A stretch of DNA of 64,000 nt from Sugiyamaella lignohabitans (lineage: Eukaryota; Ascomycota; Dipodascomycetes; Dipodascales; Trichomonascaceae): positions 3,100,001 to 3,164,000 of the forward strand of contig NC_031672.1 in assembly GCF_001640025.1 (NCBI RefSeq), written 5' to 3'. This document shows, piece by piece, positions 1 to 10,586 of this stretch. The notes below the pieces were generated by a model. The model made no database searches. It worked only from the letters and a program-made list of their open reading frames with translations, and was not told the DNA's origin. The stretch's first letter is position 1; each line of letters starts with the position of its first letter. The position numbers were made by a program, and so were the translations under genes.

Positions 1-1566
1 TCCTAATCGTCCGGTACGTCCAGCACGGTGGAGCAGGTCTGCTGAAGAAAGAGGAAGATCATACAGAATGATGTTTCTGACTCGGTTAGTGTCAACACCA
101 CGTGCCATAAGATCAGTTGTTACCAGCACTTTAAGTTTCTGACCCCCTGATTCTTCGATGGTTTTGGCGGGAGAAATAAAATCTTCAATCAATTGTTTCC
201 TTTCAGTTGGCTTGACTGTCCCGTCAATACCAATGGAAATGAATCCGCTAGTATTAAGTTCCGTCACCAACGGACTGACGGATTCTTTTCGGTTCACAAA
301 AACTATAACCCGTTTAGTCAATCCATCTTCACTTCCATCGTGGTATATAGCAAACAATGCTTGTTTGAGGGCAAGCATTTTGTTATCCATATATGGAGGT
401 CTGAATACCTCAACTACTCGGAAGTCAATGTGTCCAGGCAGTTTATGTATTTTAGGAGTAACGAGACGGGTGGTATCTGGGTATTTTTCTCGCAAGATCC
501 TATCAAATTGTCTGGGAATAGTAGCAGTACAAAACACCAGATCCAGCAAATTAGGCATGAATCCAATTGAGCCCAGAGTTGCATCTCGGAACGAATCGTT
601 CATCAGTGAGTCTGCCTCGTCGATTACCAGCATTTTACATCTCTGGAGGTATTGGATCTTGGCCAGATTGCTGTTTTTCGACAATTGAGCTAATTTATCT
701 GGTGTACAGATGAGAATGTCAATCCCTTTAGCTAGCCGAGAGTGGATATAGCGTGTTGATACTCCTGGAAGACATGCTACAGATGATAAGGGAACTGTAG
801 ACTTTATCTTTTTAATAACAGAGTCTACTTGAGCTATTAGTTCAGCACTGGGTACTAAGATCACAGCTCTGGGTCCTGGAAGCTCTTTTATAAGTTCCCA
901 ACCTGGTTCTTCTTCCTCTACTTTCAACTTCGAAAGGAGTGGTGCAAGATAGGCGAGCGTCTTACCAGACCCTGTTTCGGCTGCTAACAACCACGTGTGC
1001 TGTTCCAAGGGATTTTTTCGTCGTCCCTGAATAGCTTTGACTGCCAGAGTCTGAATGGGTGTAGGTTTGATGATTTCAAGATGGCCTAGAACAGTCTCCA
1101 TTATACTATCTCTTACAGAAGACTCGATCTTCAGAGCTTCAAAACTGTCTACTTTTGATAGAACATTCCGATGAGACTCTCTTGATTTTCGATCCAGCTC
1201 ATATAAAACAGAGAACTTTCCTGAACCAAGCGTTGTAGTCACGGATGTCGACCCTGAGGGAAGAAAATTATTTAGCTTGGCTGATTGACTGCCTCTGCCT
1301 CTACGCACTGATCCATAGCTTGATCTGCCTTTTGATCTCGATCCCGATCCTGAACCCGACCTGGACTTTTCACTTTTAAGAGACTGTTTAGATACAGTTG
1401 GTGAAAGAGTCAGTTTTCGCGACACTTTAATCTTGGAAGCATACGATCTGGAACTGCCGCGAAGCAGTAGTGAACTGGCAAAAGCACCAACTCCTGAGCT
1501 CCCTACAGTTCCAAAGTAGAGGCCTGACCGAGGAGACACAAATCTAAATATCGGAACATTATTCAT
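1..1566 (-). CDS. MRH4: Mitochondrial DEAD-box RNA helicase Mrh4 (C-terminus beyond window)
   Basis: ATP-dependent RNA helicase of the mitochondrial matrix; in yeast Mrh4 acts in assembly of the mitochondrial large ribosomal subunit. The first 522 codons are visible and the frame runs off the left edge. The start is the ATG at 1566; the nearby ATG at 1559 is in another frame and soon stops. Residues 1-100 are basic and Ser/Arg/Gly-rich, as expected for a targeting presequence and linker. Seen in order: Q motif PTPIQ, Walker A AAETGSGKT (Lys about 202), DEAD box (about 316-319), motif III as TAT, and a helicase C domain ending in HRAGRTGR at the window edge. The AAETGSGKT and CTATIP variants are typical of Mrh4 rather than of other DEAD proteins. 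It is transcribed divergently from SRP72. Confidence 0.9.
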   Translation of the reverse strand, partial: MNNVPIFRFVSPRSGLYFGTVGSSGVGAFASSLLLRGSSRSYASKIKVSRKLTLSPTVSKQSLKSEKSRSGSGSGSRSKGRSSYGSVRRGRGSQSAKLNNFLPSGSTSVTTTLGSGKFSVLYELDRKSRESHRNVLSKVDSFEALKIESSVRDSIMETVLGHLEIIKPTPIQTLAVKAIQGRRKNPLEQHTWLLAAETGSGKTLAYLAPLLSKLKVEEEEPGWELIKELPGPRAVILVPSAELIAQVDSVIKKIKSTVPLSSVACLPGVSTRYIHSRLAKGIDILICTPDKLAQLSKNSNLAKIQYLQRCKMLVIDEADSLMNDSFRDATLGSIGFMPNLLDLVFCTATIPRQFDRILREKYPDTTRLVTPKIHKLPGHIDFRVVEVFRPPYMDNKMLALKQALFAIYHDGSEDGLTKRVIVFVNRKESVSPLVTELNTSGFISIGIDGTVKPTERKQLIEDFISPAKTIEESGGQKLKVLVTTDLMARGVDTNRVRNIILYDLPLSSADLLHRAGRTGRLG

Positions 1567-2242
1567 TCCTGATAAATAGCAGTGGCAATATCAAAATAAA
1601 AAATATCAAACTCAAGAACTGGATCCATGCACAAATTTATAGTGATTTGGGCAGGGGTAAAACACTGTTCACGAATCAGGGGGTCAGACTGCCTCTGGCG
1701 GCTGGGGCTCCGCCCCAGACCCTGGTTGCTCCTGCTTCGCAGGAGATGGTTGGGTCACCCCACGGAAACGAGCTCGAGTGAAGTGAGAGGAGCATCGGGG
1801 TCTGGGGCGGAGCCCAGCCGCCGGAGGCAGGGGGACCCTCGCAAGGTGTATAAGGGTTGGCTACCTAAAACAGAGTGTGAAAAATTACAGGGTCTGCTGC
1901 ATATTGGTTGGAAAGTTACCCTACCAGCATGTTGACGATTTGAGTCTTTCAAGCTGCGTTATTACAGCACACAGATTTACTGGACGACGAGTTGACAGTT
2001 AATTACAGTTCGAAAAGGGATATTTTGTGCCTTTTTTGACTGACTTTTGGCTCTTACTAAGAATAGGTTGTTAACAGGTCGTATTACTTGTGGCAATTAA
2101 GGTGTTTTCAGGGTTTGATCTCACAACTGGACATCTCGGTACGGCATACTAATTCAAGTGTAGGATAGGACTGTGGAAAGTGCTATATCTCACATTCGCT
2201 ATATACTCGGGTCTACGGTGTCTGTAGCTTTGATTTTGGAAT
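1567..2242. other. Divergent intergenic region MRH4/SRP72
   Basis: Upstream region shared by the divergent MRH4 (-) and SRP72 (+) genes. It holds one GC-rich hairpin element (1690-1829, described separately). The remaining sequence is AT-rich and no further gene was seen. Short frames across the element are composition artefacts. Confidence 0.6.
1690..1829. mobile_element. GC-rich double-hairpin element, B-A type (140 bp)
   Basis: Terminal inverted repeats begin TGCCTCTGGCGGCTGGGG and end with the complementary CCGGAGGCA. The left half carries the B inner hairpin (CTCCTGCTTCGCAGGAG). The right half carries a diverged A inner hairpin (CTCGAGTGAAGTGAGAG). The ~23-nt spacer differs from that of other copies. 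It is the only clear member of the family in the first 28 kb, and its arms show more substitutions than later copies. Confidence 0.7.
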
Positions 2243-4318
2243 ATGGGCAAAAACCAATCGCTCGAGGACCTCCTCGACCAGCTGAAAATCCACTCGAAAT
2301 CAGAAGATCATGAAAGAGTTCTGGAATGCGCTGGTAATATACTCAAACAGTCTCCAAATGACAAGAATGCCTTGCATTCTAAGCTCGTTACATTGATCAA
2401 GCTCGACAAGTTTTCTCAGGCTCTCAAGCTTGTTAAAGACAGCCAACAACTGGAAACCAGCTTCCCTGTGGAGTACGCATATGTTCTTTACAAGACTGAG
2501 AACTTCGAGGAGCTCCATGAGAAATTCGACTCTTTCAAAGGAGATGGCCAGTCTGGCCTTGCAACAAGAGCCATTCTTCACATTCTGGCACAGGCCAGAT
2601 ACCGTCAGGAAGACTTGGCTAAGGCAGAGGAAATTTACAAAAAGATTATCAAGCCTTCTTCGGTTGATGCTAGCATAGGCAATGAGAAGTCTGATTTGCT
2701 TGTCAATCAATCAGCAGTGAGTGCGTTACAGGCTGTTTTAGGTACTGGATCTTCGAATTCTTCCGTCCCTTCAAACAAAAGAGACTTGTCATATGACCAT
2801 CTGTTCAACATTGCAACTGAACAAATCGGCTTGGGTAACTTTTCTACGTCTTTGGAGCTGCTGCGGGAAGCTCAGTTAGCTTGTAAAGATGCTCCTTACC
2901 TTCAAACTCCTCAAGAAATCGCCGAGGAAGTGGCTCCAATTCTCATCCAAGCCGCTTATGTGAATAGCATTCTAGGTAACAAAACAGAGGCTAAATCAAT
3001 TCTCGAGGAGTCTGTCAATCTTCAGGGTCTTAGTCCTGGACTTGTAAAACTTATTGGTACCAATAACCTCCTAGCCTTGAGGGATGTTGACGAAGATGTG
3101 ACCATTGAGAATGATATCGACAAAACTGTTACATCTGCGGAGGCACTTTCTCAGTCTGTCAATGCAGTCAAGACAGCACTTAAATCGCTCATTGAGTTGG
3201 AAAAGAGCTCCACAAATGATGCTGACATCAATGTTCGGATTAATAGTCTACAGAAAAGTCTTCTATCACACAATAAGCTTATTTTACAGCTGCGATCTGG
3301 TAGAGATATTACGACTCCAGCCAACCATCTGGTTAGTAAAGACCCCACGAAAGTCGGTGTCAAGTCTTTGTCTTTATTTGCTAAACTCAGTGATAGCGAA
3401 CAAGACAATACTGGAGTCGTTTCAAATGAAAAATCCACTGTCAAAAAGCTTCGTCAACTTCTTGCACAATCTTCAGCGCCTTTGACCTTGCCAATCTCCC
3501 TGACTTTGGCTCAGGTTTATATCAACAGCAACAAGCTTGACTCGGCGGCTGAAGTGCTCGAATCGACTTTCAACAACAATGTTAAACCTGACAATGTTCA
3601 TTATAAGTCGCCATATCTTCCAGGATTAATAGGCTCACTTGTAAGCATCTACACCTTGCAAAACCGACCAAAGGCTGCTGTTGATCTTATTGCCGAATCA
3701 TTTAAATCCTGGTCGTCGTCGTCATCTTCTATTGAGACGGATCTCACCCTTCCAGCTTCAATTCTTGCCGAGTCTGATGTTCATGAATACCGATCTTTAG
3801 CATTTGACTACTTCAAAAATGAATATAGTCTGCACCCTGAATCTGCATCCATATCTGCTGGTCTTTTAAGCACCGGTAACGAGACTGCTGTTGAAAATTA
3901 CGAATCCATTCTAGGCAAGTCCTCGCTCATTGCTATTCAACAACTCACAGAATCCATTGATGTCAATTCCCTTAATGAATCTGGTGTTGCTCCTCTGCTA
4001 AAACGTGGTGCCTCATCTACCTTTACTGAGGCTTCTACGAAACGTCGCAAGGTCACTAAAACCAAACGTCGTTCGAAACTGCCTAAGGATTATGATGCCG
4101 CTAAGCAACCTGACCCTGAACGTTGGCTTCCCAAACGTGACCGGAGCACCTGGAAGCCCAAACGAAAAGACAAGCGTAATGCTAAACAATCCACGCAAGG
4201 TGGTGCTGTCGACAATACCACTGAATTGGGTATCCAAACCCCGACCACTTCAGTTGTCCAGTCCAAGTCTTCCTCTGCTGCCTCTAAAAATAAAAAGAAG
4301 AAGAAGGCTAAGCGTTAA
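2243..4318 (+). CDS. SRP72: Signal recognition particle subunit SRP72
   Basis: Largest protein subunit of the cytosolic signal recognition particle, which targets nascent secretory proteins to the ER; it binds SRP68 and 7S RNA. 691 aa, close to the family size. The N-terminal two thirds form TPR-like helical repeats (about residues 10-520). Near the C-terminus is the SRP72 RNA-binding signature (PDPERWLPKRDRSTWKPKR, about residues 625-643), followed by a low-complexity Ser tail ending in a lysine cluster. A single exon starting at the ATG at 2243. It converges with NIP7 across 190 bp. Confidence 0.95.
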   Translation: MGKNQSLEDLLDQLKIHSKSEDHERVLECAGNILKQSPNDKNALHSKLVTLIKLDKFSQALKLVKDSQQLETSFPVEYAYVLYKTENFEELHEKFDSFKGDGQSGLATRAILHILAQARYRQEDLAKAEEIYKKIIKPSSVDASIGNEKSDLLVNQSAVSALQAVLGTGSSNSSVPSNKRDLSYDHLFNIATEQIGLGNFSTSLELLREAQLACKDAPYLQTPQEIAEEVAPILIQAAYVNSILGNKTEAKSILEESVNLQGLSPGLVKLIGTNNLLALRDVDEDVTIENDIDKTVTSAEALSQSVNAVKTALKSLIELEKSSTNDADINVRINSLQKSLLSHNKLILQLRSGRDITTPANHLVSKDPTKVGVKSLSLFAKLSDSEQDNTGVVSNEKSTVKKLRQLLAQSSAPLTLPISLTLAQVYINSNKLDSAAEVLESTFNNNVKPDNVHYKSPYLPGLIGSLVSIYTLQNRPKAAVDLIAESFKSWSSSSSSIETDLTLPASILAESDVHEYRSLAFDYFKNEYSLHPESASISAGLLSTGNETAVENYESILGKSSLIAIQQLTESIDVNSLNESGVAPLLKRGASSTFTEASTKRRKVTKTKRRSKLPKDYDAAKQPDPERWLPKRDRSTWKPKRKDKRNAKQSTQGGAVDNTTELGIQTPTTSVVQSKSSSAASKNKKKKKAKR

Positions 4319-4509
4319 ATTGCTATGTAATATATGTACTACAAATCACCATTTACGTATCTATATTTCAAGTAGAATAGTGGCTATGTCTAGGCTCTGA
4401 CCTAGACCCAAGCTTCTCGCTGCAGTTTGATCAGAAATCATCTGATCTGAAATTTAATCTCAGTAGTATGGACAAAATTAATCGATAAATAATACAATGC
4501 TATATTCTT

Positions 4510-5055
4510 TTAGGCGAAGAGAGAATCTTCTTCACGGAGATACTCGCCAATATCACTCTGTCTAAAGGTGACAATAGCGTTGGGCTCAACTCGTCGGGAT
4601 TCAGCCGTCGATTTGGCAGCAACACCAAATCCCAGTGGAACATCGTTCATTGCATATACTATTAGTCCGCTGTGTTCTGGAATATCTTCGCTCATTCTAC
4701 CAACATGGGCTTTTAAAACGTGGTTACCGTATAAGAAAGGCATCTCTCCGTTAGGTTTGATCCAGACCTTGTGTTGGGCATGTTTGGCAAGGATTTCTAA
4801 TGATGTGACGTGGAGTCTAAACTTTCCAGTTTTTGTGAACTTTCCGAGACAGACACCCAGTGACATAAGATTAGGACGAGCCACACAAGTAGCGAGCTTA
4901 GCCAGCTTCTCGCTTACATAGTAAACTCGGTCTTTCTGCACTCTGAAACAGTATAATTCATCTGATCGGTTAATCAAAGCTGCGATATTTCGGCCAATAT
5001 AGCCTGCAAGCTTTTCAAATACCACTTTAGTTTCTTCTTCAGTCAGCTGTCTCAT
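4510..5055 (-). CDS. NIP7: 60S ribosome biogenesis protein Nip7
   Basis: Nucleolar/nucleoplasmic factor needed for pre-rRNA processing and 60S subunit assembly. It is 181 aa, the same length as the S. cerevisiae protein. An N-terminal alpha/beta domain (residues 1-90) is followed by a C-terminal PUA RNA-binding domain (about 95-170, including [20 protein letters not shown] and the [10 protein letters not shown] stretch). Single exon with a clear ATG. It lies downstream of PUS1 on the same strand, with 486 bp between them, so it probably has its own promoter. Confidence 0.96.
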   Translation of the reverse strand: MRQLTEEETKVVFEKLAGYIGRNIAALINRSDELYCFRVQKDRVYYVSEKLAKLATCVARPNLMSLGVCLGKFTKTGKFRLHVTSLEILAKHAQHKVWIKPNGEMPFLYGNHVLKAHVGRMSEDIPEHSGLIVYAMNDVPLGFGVAAKSTAESRRVEPNAIVTFRQSDIGEYLREEDSLFA

Positions 5056-5541
5056 TGTCCAAAAATAGTTGTATACTTTGATCCGTATCTAAGGAAGTGG
5101 TGGTTCGAAATAAATAAATTCAGATCGTGCATGATAATTAATTTTTCAGTGCGGCTGTCCCAAGCCTGGTTCACCATTCTCAGACCAGGGGGTGAAAACT
5201 TGCAAGAAAAATCTGAGAACAGTTTAATAGAATTTTTTATATACCTACAAAAAATCCGGCTTAATTCTAATGTGGTATTTTTGTGTTTTCTCATAAGTTT
5301 TCTATGGGACTCCTGACTAGTGCTATAAACTCATATTGAAGGAGAAAAATGCAGGGTGCAGTGGGCATGCCGATCATTGCTTGGACAAATGCAACTCAAT
5401 GAAATATTAGCTTTATTACAATAACTTTCGTTCTGAAGATGCTAATTAACACTGTCTCGTGAGGCCTAGAGCATTCCCCGAACCAGATATTGCAAACCTA
5501 CAAATTAAATAGAAATAGGAATATACTAATTATGCTAAAAT
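5056..5541. other. Intergenic: PUS1 3' flank / NIP7 promoter
   Basis: 486 bp between two same-strand genes. It must hold the PUS1 3' end and the NIP7 promoter. The sequence is AT-rich. No further coding frame with a plausible start or homology was recognised. Confidence 0.6.
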
Positions 5542-7343
5542 TTACCCTTCAATATCGCCTTCAAGTTCATCCTCGTCATCATTGCCAATCTTGATATCCT
5601 TTGCTTCAGAAGCCTTGGCAGTAATTCCCTTGACAGTTAAGTACTCGAAAATGGGCTCGCCGCGGAAACAGTCGATAAAGTTAAAGAATCCAGTGAAGAC
5701 ATTCTCTTTAGCTTCTTCTGAATAGATTTTATCGTAAATGTATTTCATTTTGAATGCATCAATTTCCTCAGCATACTTATCAAAGGAAATAGGTTCATAG
5801 CCAAAGTTTCCCAGACGTTGATTGTAACTGTCATAAACAGGATGCTCGAGGAGCAGTCCAAGACTAGGAGCCTTGGGAATATTAATTTTGTTTTGTTCAA
5901 ATGCTTCACTGATACGACTGATAGGGCATCCAGTACGAACAATCAAAACCGCCATGGCTACCATTTTACGAATTTGATGAAGCATAAACGATTGACCGTG
6001 TATCTTAATAGACAGCCATTCGGTTCCATTGATGATTTTTGGATCAGAGATGTCCAATGTCTTCATATATCTCTGCGAACTGGGATCCTTGAATGCCTTT
6101 CCAATAGTGAAGTTATGAAAATTGTGATGACCCTCATAGACTTTGAATACTTTTCTGGCAAGCTCAAGACGTTCACTGCTGATACGGTAGGCCCTTCTAC
6201 TTCTATTTTCAACCTCTTTAATTCGCTTCAGAACATTGTTATAAGTTTCACTACCGTTAGTGGTCGCGTCTTCTTCCTTTACTTCCTTTTGCTTTCCTGC
6301 ACTGTCAAGTCCTCCAGACAACAGCTGCTCCTGTTCTAATTCGTAAGACTTGTTAATACTCTCTGTGGAGATTCCTGCCTCGGTCAATTGGTTGGATACC
6401 GATTCCCAGAATTTCTCACCCTCTTCTTTCAATGACGGGCTCTCTTCTTCAGCGATACTTCGCACCTCTTGCTTGGCGGATCTTAGCATTTCAGCCAAAT
6501 GACTGGTAGGCTTAGGGGGTAGGAAAACATAACTAGGAATCATGTACTCATAAACACGGGAAGTGCACATTTTACGACATTCAAAAGCCTTGTTAGTACG
6601 ACTGTATCCCCACATTCTTATTTGATCTGGCAAATGACTGTTAATCTTCTCAACAATATCCGAGTCTTCGACAATCAATTTCAGGGAAACAACGTTACCG
6701 CCAGCATGAACACCCTTATCAGTACGGGCAGCACGGATTAAAGACGACTTCTTGGGATCATCAGCATTATCTTTAGAAACTGCACCAGCCTTGACAAAGG
6801 CATCAAATAATTCTCCTTCGATTGTCTTATGAGGAGGGTTGAGTTGCATACCATGGTATCCAGTACCACAATAACCAATTAGACATGCGACTTTTTTCTT
6901 GGGTCTACGTGGCTCGCGAACTTCGCCTTCTTGCAATGGTCTTGGCTGTCTTGGGCCTGTTTCAAATCTTACCGTTAGTCAAAGAAAACGAATACAAAAG
7001 TGAGACTAGCATCTAGCGACTCGATTACAGATCAACCTCTTAAACTAGAAATTTCACTGAATCGAACCAAGACCCTGGCCTCAAATTCTGAAGAGATAAC
7101 AAATTCAAATTATTTTTGTACTCACCTCTTGTTACTTTTGTTACTGTCATCATCCGGGTTGGCACGCTTCTTGCCTTTGCCGCCTCGCTGCTTATTAGCT
7201 TTCTTGTTATTGGCAGACCCGTTTTCACTAACAGATGCAGACCCATCTTCGGGCTTGGCTGGGATTTCACCTGTAGATACAACTGGCTCCTGGGGAGCTT
7301 CGAGACTAACAGTAGCATTGACCTTTTCTTCTGGCACACTCAT
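5542..7343 (-). CDS. PUS1: tRNA pseudouridine synthase Pus1 (one intron)
   Basis: Converts uridine to pseudouridine at several tRNA positions and in U2 snRNA; nuclear, TruA family. Exon 1 is 7343-7126 and exon 2 is 6967-5542, giving 547 aa. The intron (6968-7125, 158 nt) has donor GTGAGT and a GACTAAC branch followed at once by GGTAAG. The canonical CAG 11 nt downstream would break the frame, while the TAAG acceptor keeps it and yields RFETGPR, which resembles the equivalent fungal region before the catalytic domain. Exon 2 holds the KVACLIGYCGTGYHGMQ core and the RAARTDKGVHAGG motif with the catalytic Asp. The N-terminal exon is acidic and then Lys-rich (likely nuclear localisation). The first in-frame codon of the visible open frame in exon 2 is TTG, so the upstream exon is needed for an ATG. 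Confidence 0.9.
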
Positions 7344-7657
7344 AGTTCGAGAAACTTTGATTGTATAGAGCTCTTCTCACCGATGGACATCCTGGCGATA
7401 TTCTATTTTGCATGCTTTGTGAAAAAAATCCTTGGATGTTAGGGTATAGTACCTATCAGGTTTCAGGGGTAATTACTGCGGAACCAGCAGCTGGGACTCT
7501 ATACTCCATGCTGAAGTTCGATAATTTCCAACAGTTTAAACCTGTCGGTTATTGACACATGCTCGATCAATAACTGTCAGTATATCGCAGATACGCTCTT
7601 ACGGTTACGTCCAGAAATAATTAATATTTGTACAAGTTTTACATATGCAAATGAAGT
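7344..7657. other. Intergenic: NOC2 3' flank / PUS1 promoter
   Basis: 314 bp between same-strand NOC2 and PUS1. It contains the PUS1 promoter and the NOC2 3' end. No gene was seen. Confidence 0.5.
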
Positions 7658-9862
7658 TTACTCGTCATCAGACTCAGCCTCTGAGGCAGAAGCAGGTTCA
7701 GACTCAGACTCAGACTCACTGTTGAGATCCATCTCAATATCACTTTCATCATATCCATTGGCCTTGGCAGCAGCTTTGTTCTTGCGAGATGACTCTTCAG
7801 CTTTTTCTTCTTCAAGAGACTCACGCAAGATTCTTGCTCTTTCTTCTCGCACCTCACGTTGAACAACAATGTAAGCACCGAGAGGAGTCTTCTGCCATTC
7901 CTGATCTTTAAGGAATGCATTGACTTGCTCTTTGTTTGTTGGTCCAAAGTCCACATTGTTTCTCTTTTGTTCAATAAACTTGGTGTTTTGGTCAAGCTTC
8001 TCTACCAGTCGTTGGATTTGTTTATTAAATTTGACATTCTTGCTACGCTTGGCAAATCGCTTAAGTGCAATGATAGCAGGAATGCTGAGCTCGGGGAATG
8101 CAATGGATTTACTGTGAAGAACGAAAAACTCGCCAACGAGGTCAATGAATTGCTCAGAAACGCCATCCTGATACACTCTAGTACCCAGGTATGCTTTACC
8201 AGCACGGATGTTGTGATCAAAGTCAAGAGGACGTAACGTACTGGGCTTGGCTTGTTTAGTGATGATTGTAGAGCTCAAGATTTCCATCAACAATGGCAGA
8301 ATAGGAATATAAACACCAGTCTGTTGGGAGATACGGAGTAAACTTCGGATCAAATAAAATCTCAGTGGGAAGTATTGAGGAGTTGGAATAAGACGGATAG
8401 CACCCAGAGTGATTTGTACTAAAGGATGAATCAGTTCATGAAGAGGATTGGCCTTATTGCTATTGTGGTGATAATATGAGATAACTCTAGACCAGAAATC
8501 CAGAGAATGACAGTATTGCCAGTTATAAATGGCTTTGTAAGACTCGGCCGTCTTGTTGGAGATACTAGTACGCAAGTGAACAGCCAGTTGACGAATAAAC
8601 TGGAAACCTTGTTGGTATGACACGGTAGCATCGATTCCGAACAGCGTCACAGCTGAATTCTTCATGAGGTTGATAGATGGCATGGTGTGGACAGTAGTTC
8701 TTCTACTGGCTTTAACGATACCACCGTATGTGCTCTTGAGCACAACTTCAAGCAGCGACTTTTGATAGGCTTCCGTTGCGGTCTTGAGAAACGAGAATGC
8801 AGCCAAACGAGCTTCATCATCTTCAGAAGAGCCCCATACCTTGACAACTGCATTAACAAGATCCTTGATCAAGTTTCTATAAGACAAAAAGTATGGCAAC
8901 AAGTCCAACACTGACTTGAGAATTAAAGTAATGGTGCTTTTATTGTGATTTCCATTTAACAAAACAGTCAGTGAAACCAAGTGAGATCTAAGTGTGCTTG
9001 ACAATGATTTGAGTTTCTTGTTTTCAACGGGAGTGGATTTAGCTCCATTTTCACCCTTGGTCAAGGGAAGATGGAATCTGATAACAGCTGGACCTTGTTC
9101 TAATGCCAACAACATAAGAGAGTTGAATACTTCAGGATCAGTGACAGAGTACTTGTATTCATTTTCATCATTGGTGTTATTTTCGGTCATATGAACAGCA
9201 GCACTGAAAGCCTTGAGCACCTTTCTCAAGGCACGCAATGATTTCTCTTCTTTAAGACTCTTGGCCCATGTACCAACATCTTTAGCAGTAACTTCAGAGC
9301 TAGCAGAATCATCTTCTTCGTCTTCAGATGCATCATCAGCAGCAGCTGACTTTTTGGACTTTTTCGATTTCTTAGAAGACTTCTTGTCCTCCTCATCTTC
9401 ATCATTCTCTTCGGCCTCTTCTTCTTCATCGTCGTCCTCACCCAAAATAGAATCAGGGTCAAAGTTTAACAAATCCTTATCATTTTCTTGTAAATATTTG
9501 TAGAATTCAGGGTCTTTTTCAGCCAAAGATGCTAATTCGTCCTTGTGACTAGCAGCCTTTTGTTTCTTGGATTTTGACTTTTTACCATTCATTTTAGGGA
9601 CGAGGTCGTCTTGCTCTAAAAACTCTTCAACCGAATCATTTCCAAACACTCGCTCGGTCTTTCCATCATCATCTTGTTGGTCTTCAGAATCAGCTTCATC
9701 ACTGTCATTTTCTCCGTTATCACGACCACGTTTAGAGCTGATTCCCTTTTTCTTTCCATTTAAATGCTTTTGCTTGTATTTCTGCTCGACTCGTCTCTGG
9801 TCAACAGTCCGCTTGAGATGAGACTTTTGAAACTTCTTGGTAGCTTTAGAAGGTTTAGCCAT
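7658..9862 (-). CDS. NOC2: Nucleolar complex protein Noc2
   Basis: Component of the Noc1-Noc2 and Noc2-Noc3 complexes that move 60S precursors from nucleolus to nucleoplasm. 734 aa, near the usual family length. The first ~40 residues are strongly basic (nucleolar targeting). Acidic Asp/Glu tracts lie around residues 55-190. The conserved Noc2 helical-repeat domain spans about residues 210-640. The tail is Glu/Ser-rich and acidic. Single exon with its ATG at 9862. Its upstream region carries a perfect 10-bp-arm inverted repeat (9948-9974). Confidence 0.93.
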   Translation of the reverse strand: MAKPSKATKKFQKSHLKRTVDQRRVEQKYKQKHLNGKKKGISSKRGRDNGENDSDEADSEDQQDDDGKTERVFGNDSVEEFLEQDDLVPKMNGKKSKSKKQKAASHKDELASLAEKDPEFYKYLQENDKDLLNFDPDSILGEDDDEEEEAEENDEDEEDKKSSKKSKKSKKSAAADDASEDEEDDSASSEVTAKDVGTWAKSLKEEKSLRALRKVLKAFSAAVHMTENNTNDENEYKYSVTDPEVFNSLMLLALEQGPAVIRFHLPLTKGENGAKSTPVENKKLKSLSSTLRSHLVSLTVLLNGNHNKSTITLILKSVLDLLPYFLSYRNLIKDLVNAVVKVWGSSEDDEARLAAFSFLKTATEAYQKSLLEVVLKSTYGGIVKASRRTTVHTMPSINLMKNSAVTLFGIDATVSYQQGFQFIRQLAVHLRTSISNKTAESYKAIYNWQYCHSLDFWSRVISYYHHNSNKANPLHELIHPLVQITLGAIRLIPTPQYFPLRFYLIRSLLRISQQTGVYIPILPLLMEILSSTIITKQAKPSTLRPLDFDHNIRAGKAYLGTRVYQDGVSEQFIDLVGEFFVLHSKSIAFPELSIPAIIALKRFAKRSKNVKFNKQIQRLVEKLDQNTKFIEQKRNNVDFGPTNKEQVNAFLKDQEWQKTPLGAYIVVQREVREERARILRESLEEEKAEESSRKNKAAAKANGYDESDIEMDLNSESESESEPASASEAESDDE

Positions 9863-10586
9863 TGTTTTGGTCTAGATCTCTAAGTAGTCAAAGCTGTCTA
9901 GAGTCCTGCTGCCTGCCTTAAAAAAAAGTTTCAAAAAAAATGTAGCTGATCGACGATGAAAAATATCGTCGATCTCTCCCATGCCTGCAACCGTTCCAGT
10001 AGCCTTGCACGGCTTTCATTTTCCTACAAGGAAGACCAGACCCAGTCAAGCAGCTGTCGCGTTATAAACGCGCTTAATTATAACTGCTGATTTGACACTG
10101 CACACCTTAAAACAAATAAATACTGCCCAAAAGTCTACATATGCAAAAACTTGTTGCAAGAAAGGCAATTATAGAAATTTGAAGTTTGATTCACTGCCCT
10201 CGCAAGTTTCAAGGGGAAAATATTACGAATCAGAGGAATTAATTGGATCTGGTTTGGATAGAAAATAATTTGGTAGAATTAAATACGGCATTACAGGTGG
10301 TTAGTACGCTTTCTACAACTGATTCTGATTTCACACAAATATTATTGAATACTTCAAACTATAACCAAGCTGGGTCTTGGAATTGACTGGTCAAAACGTC
10401 TAATACAAAACTGCTCAACATCTCTCAAGTTTGAAACTGTCGGTTTGAGTTTGGATTGAATACTGTACAGTCGTCAATCATAAGTGAATGCTAATCAACC
10501 CGGGTCGGCCCTTTTTCGAATATTCGATTACATTATTGGTTTGCACTGTTTAATTGTCATATTCAGTACAACATAAAACTAGAGAC
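9863..10586. other. Divergent intergenic region NOC2 / Ser-Pro-rich gene
   Basis: 724 bp between divergent genes. It contains A-runs and a hairpin 85 bp upstream of NOC2 (see separate entry). The rest is AT-rich with no recognised coding frame. Confidence 0.5.
9948..9974. promoter_or_regulatory. Perfect inverted repeat upstream of NOC2
   Basis: Arms GATCGACGAT and ATCGTCGATC (10 bp, perfect) flank a 7-nt loop GAAAAAT. It lies 86-112 bp upstream of the NOC2 ATG, directly beyond two A-tracts. It could be a dimeric transcription-factor site or an RNA hairpin in the 5' leader; no function is established. Confidence 0.4.
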
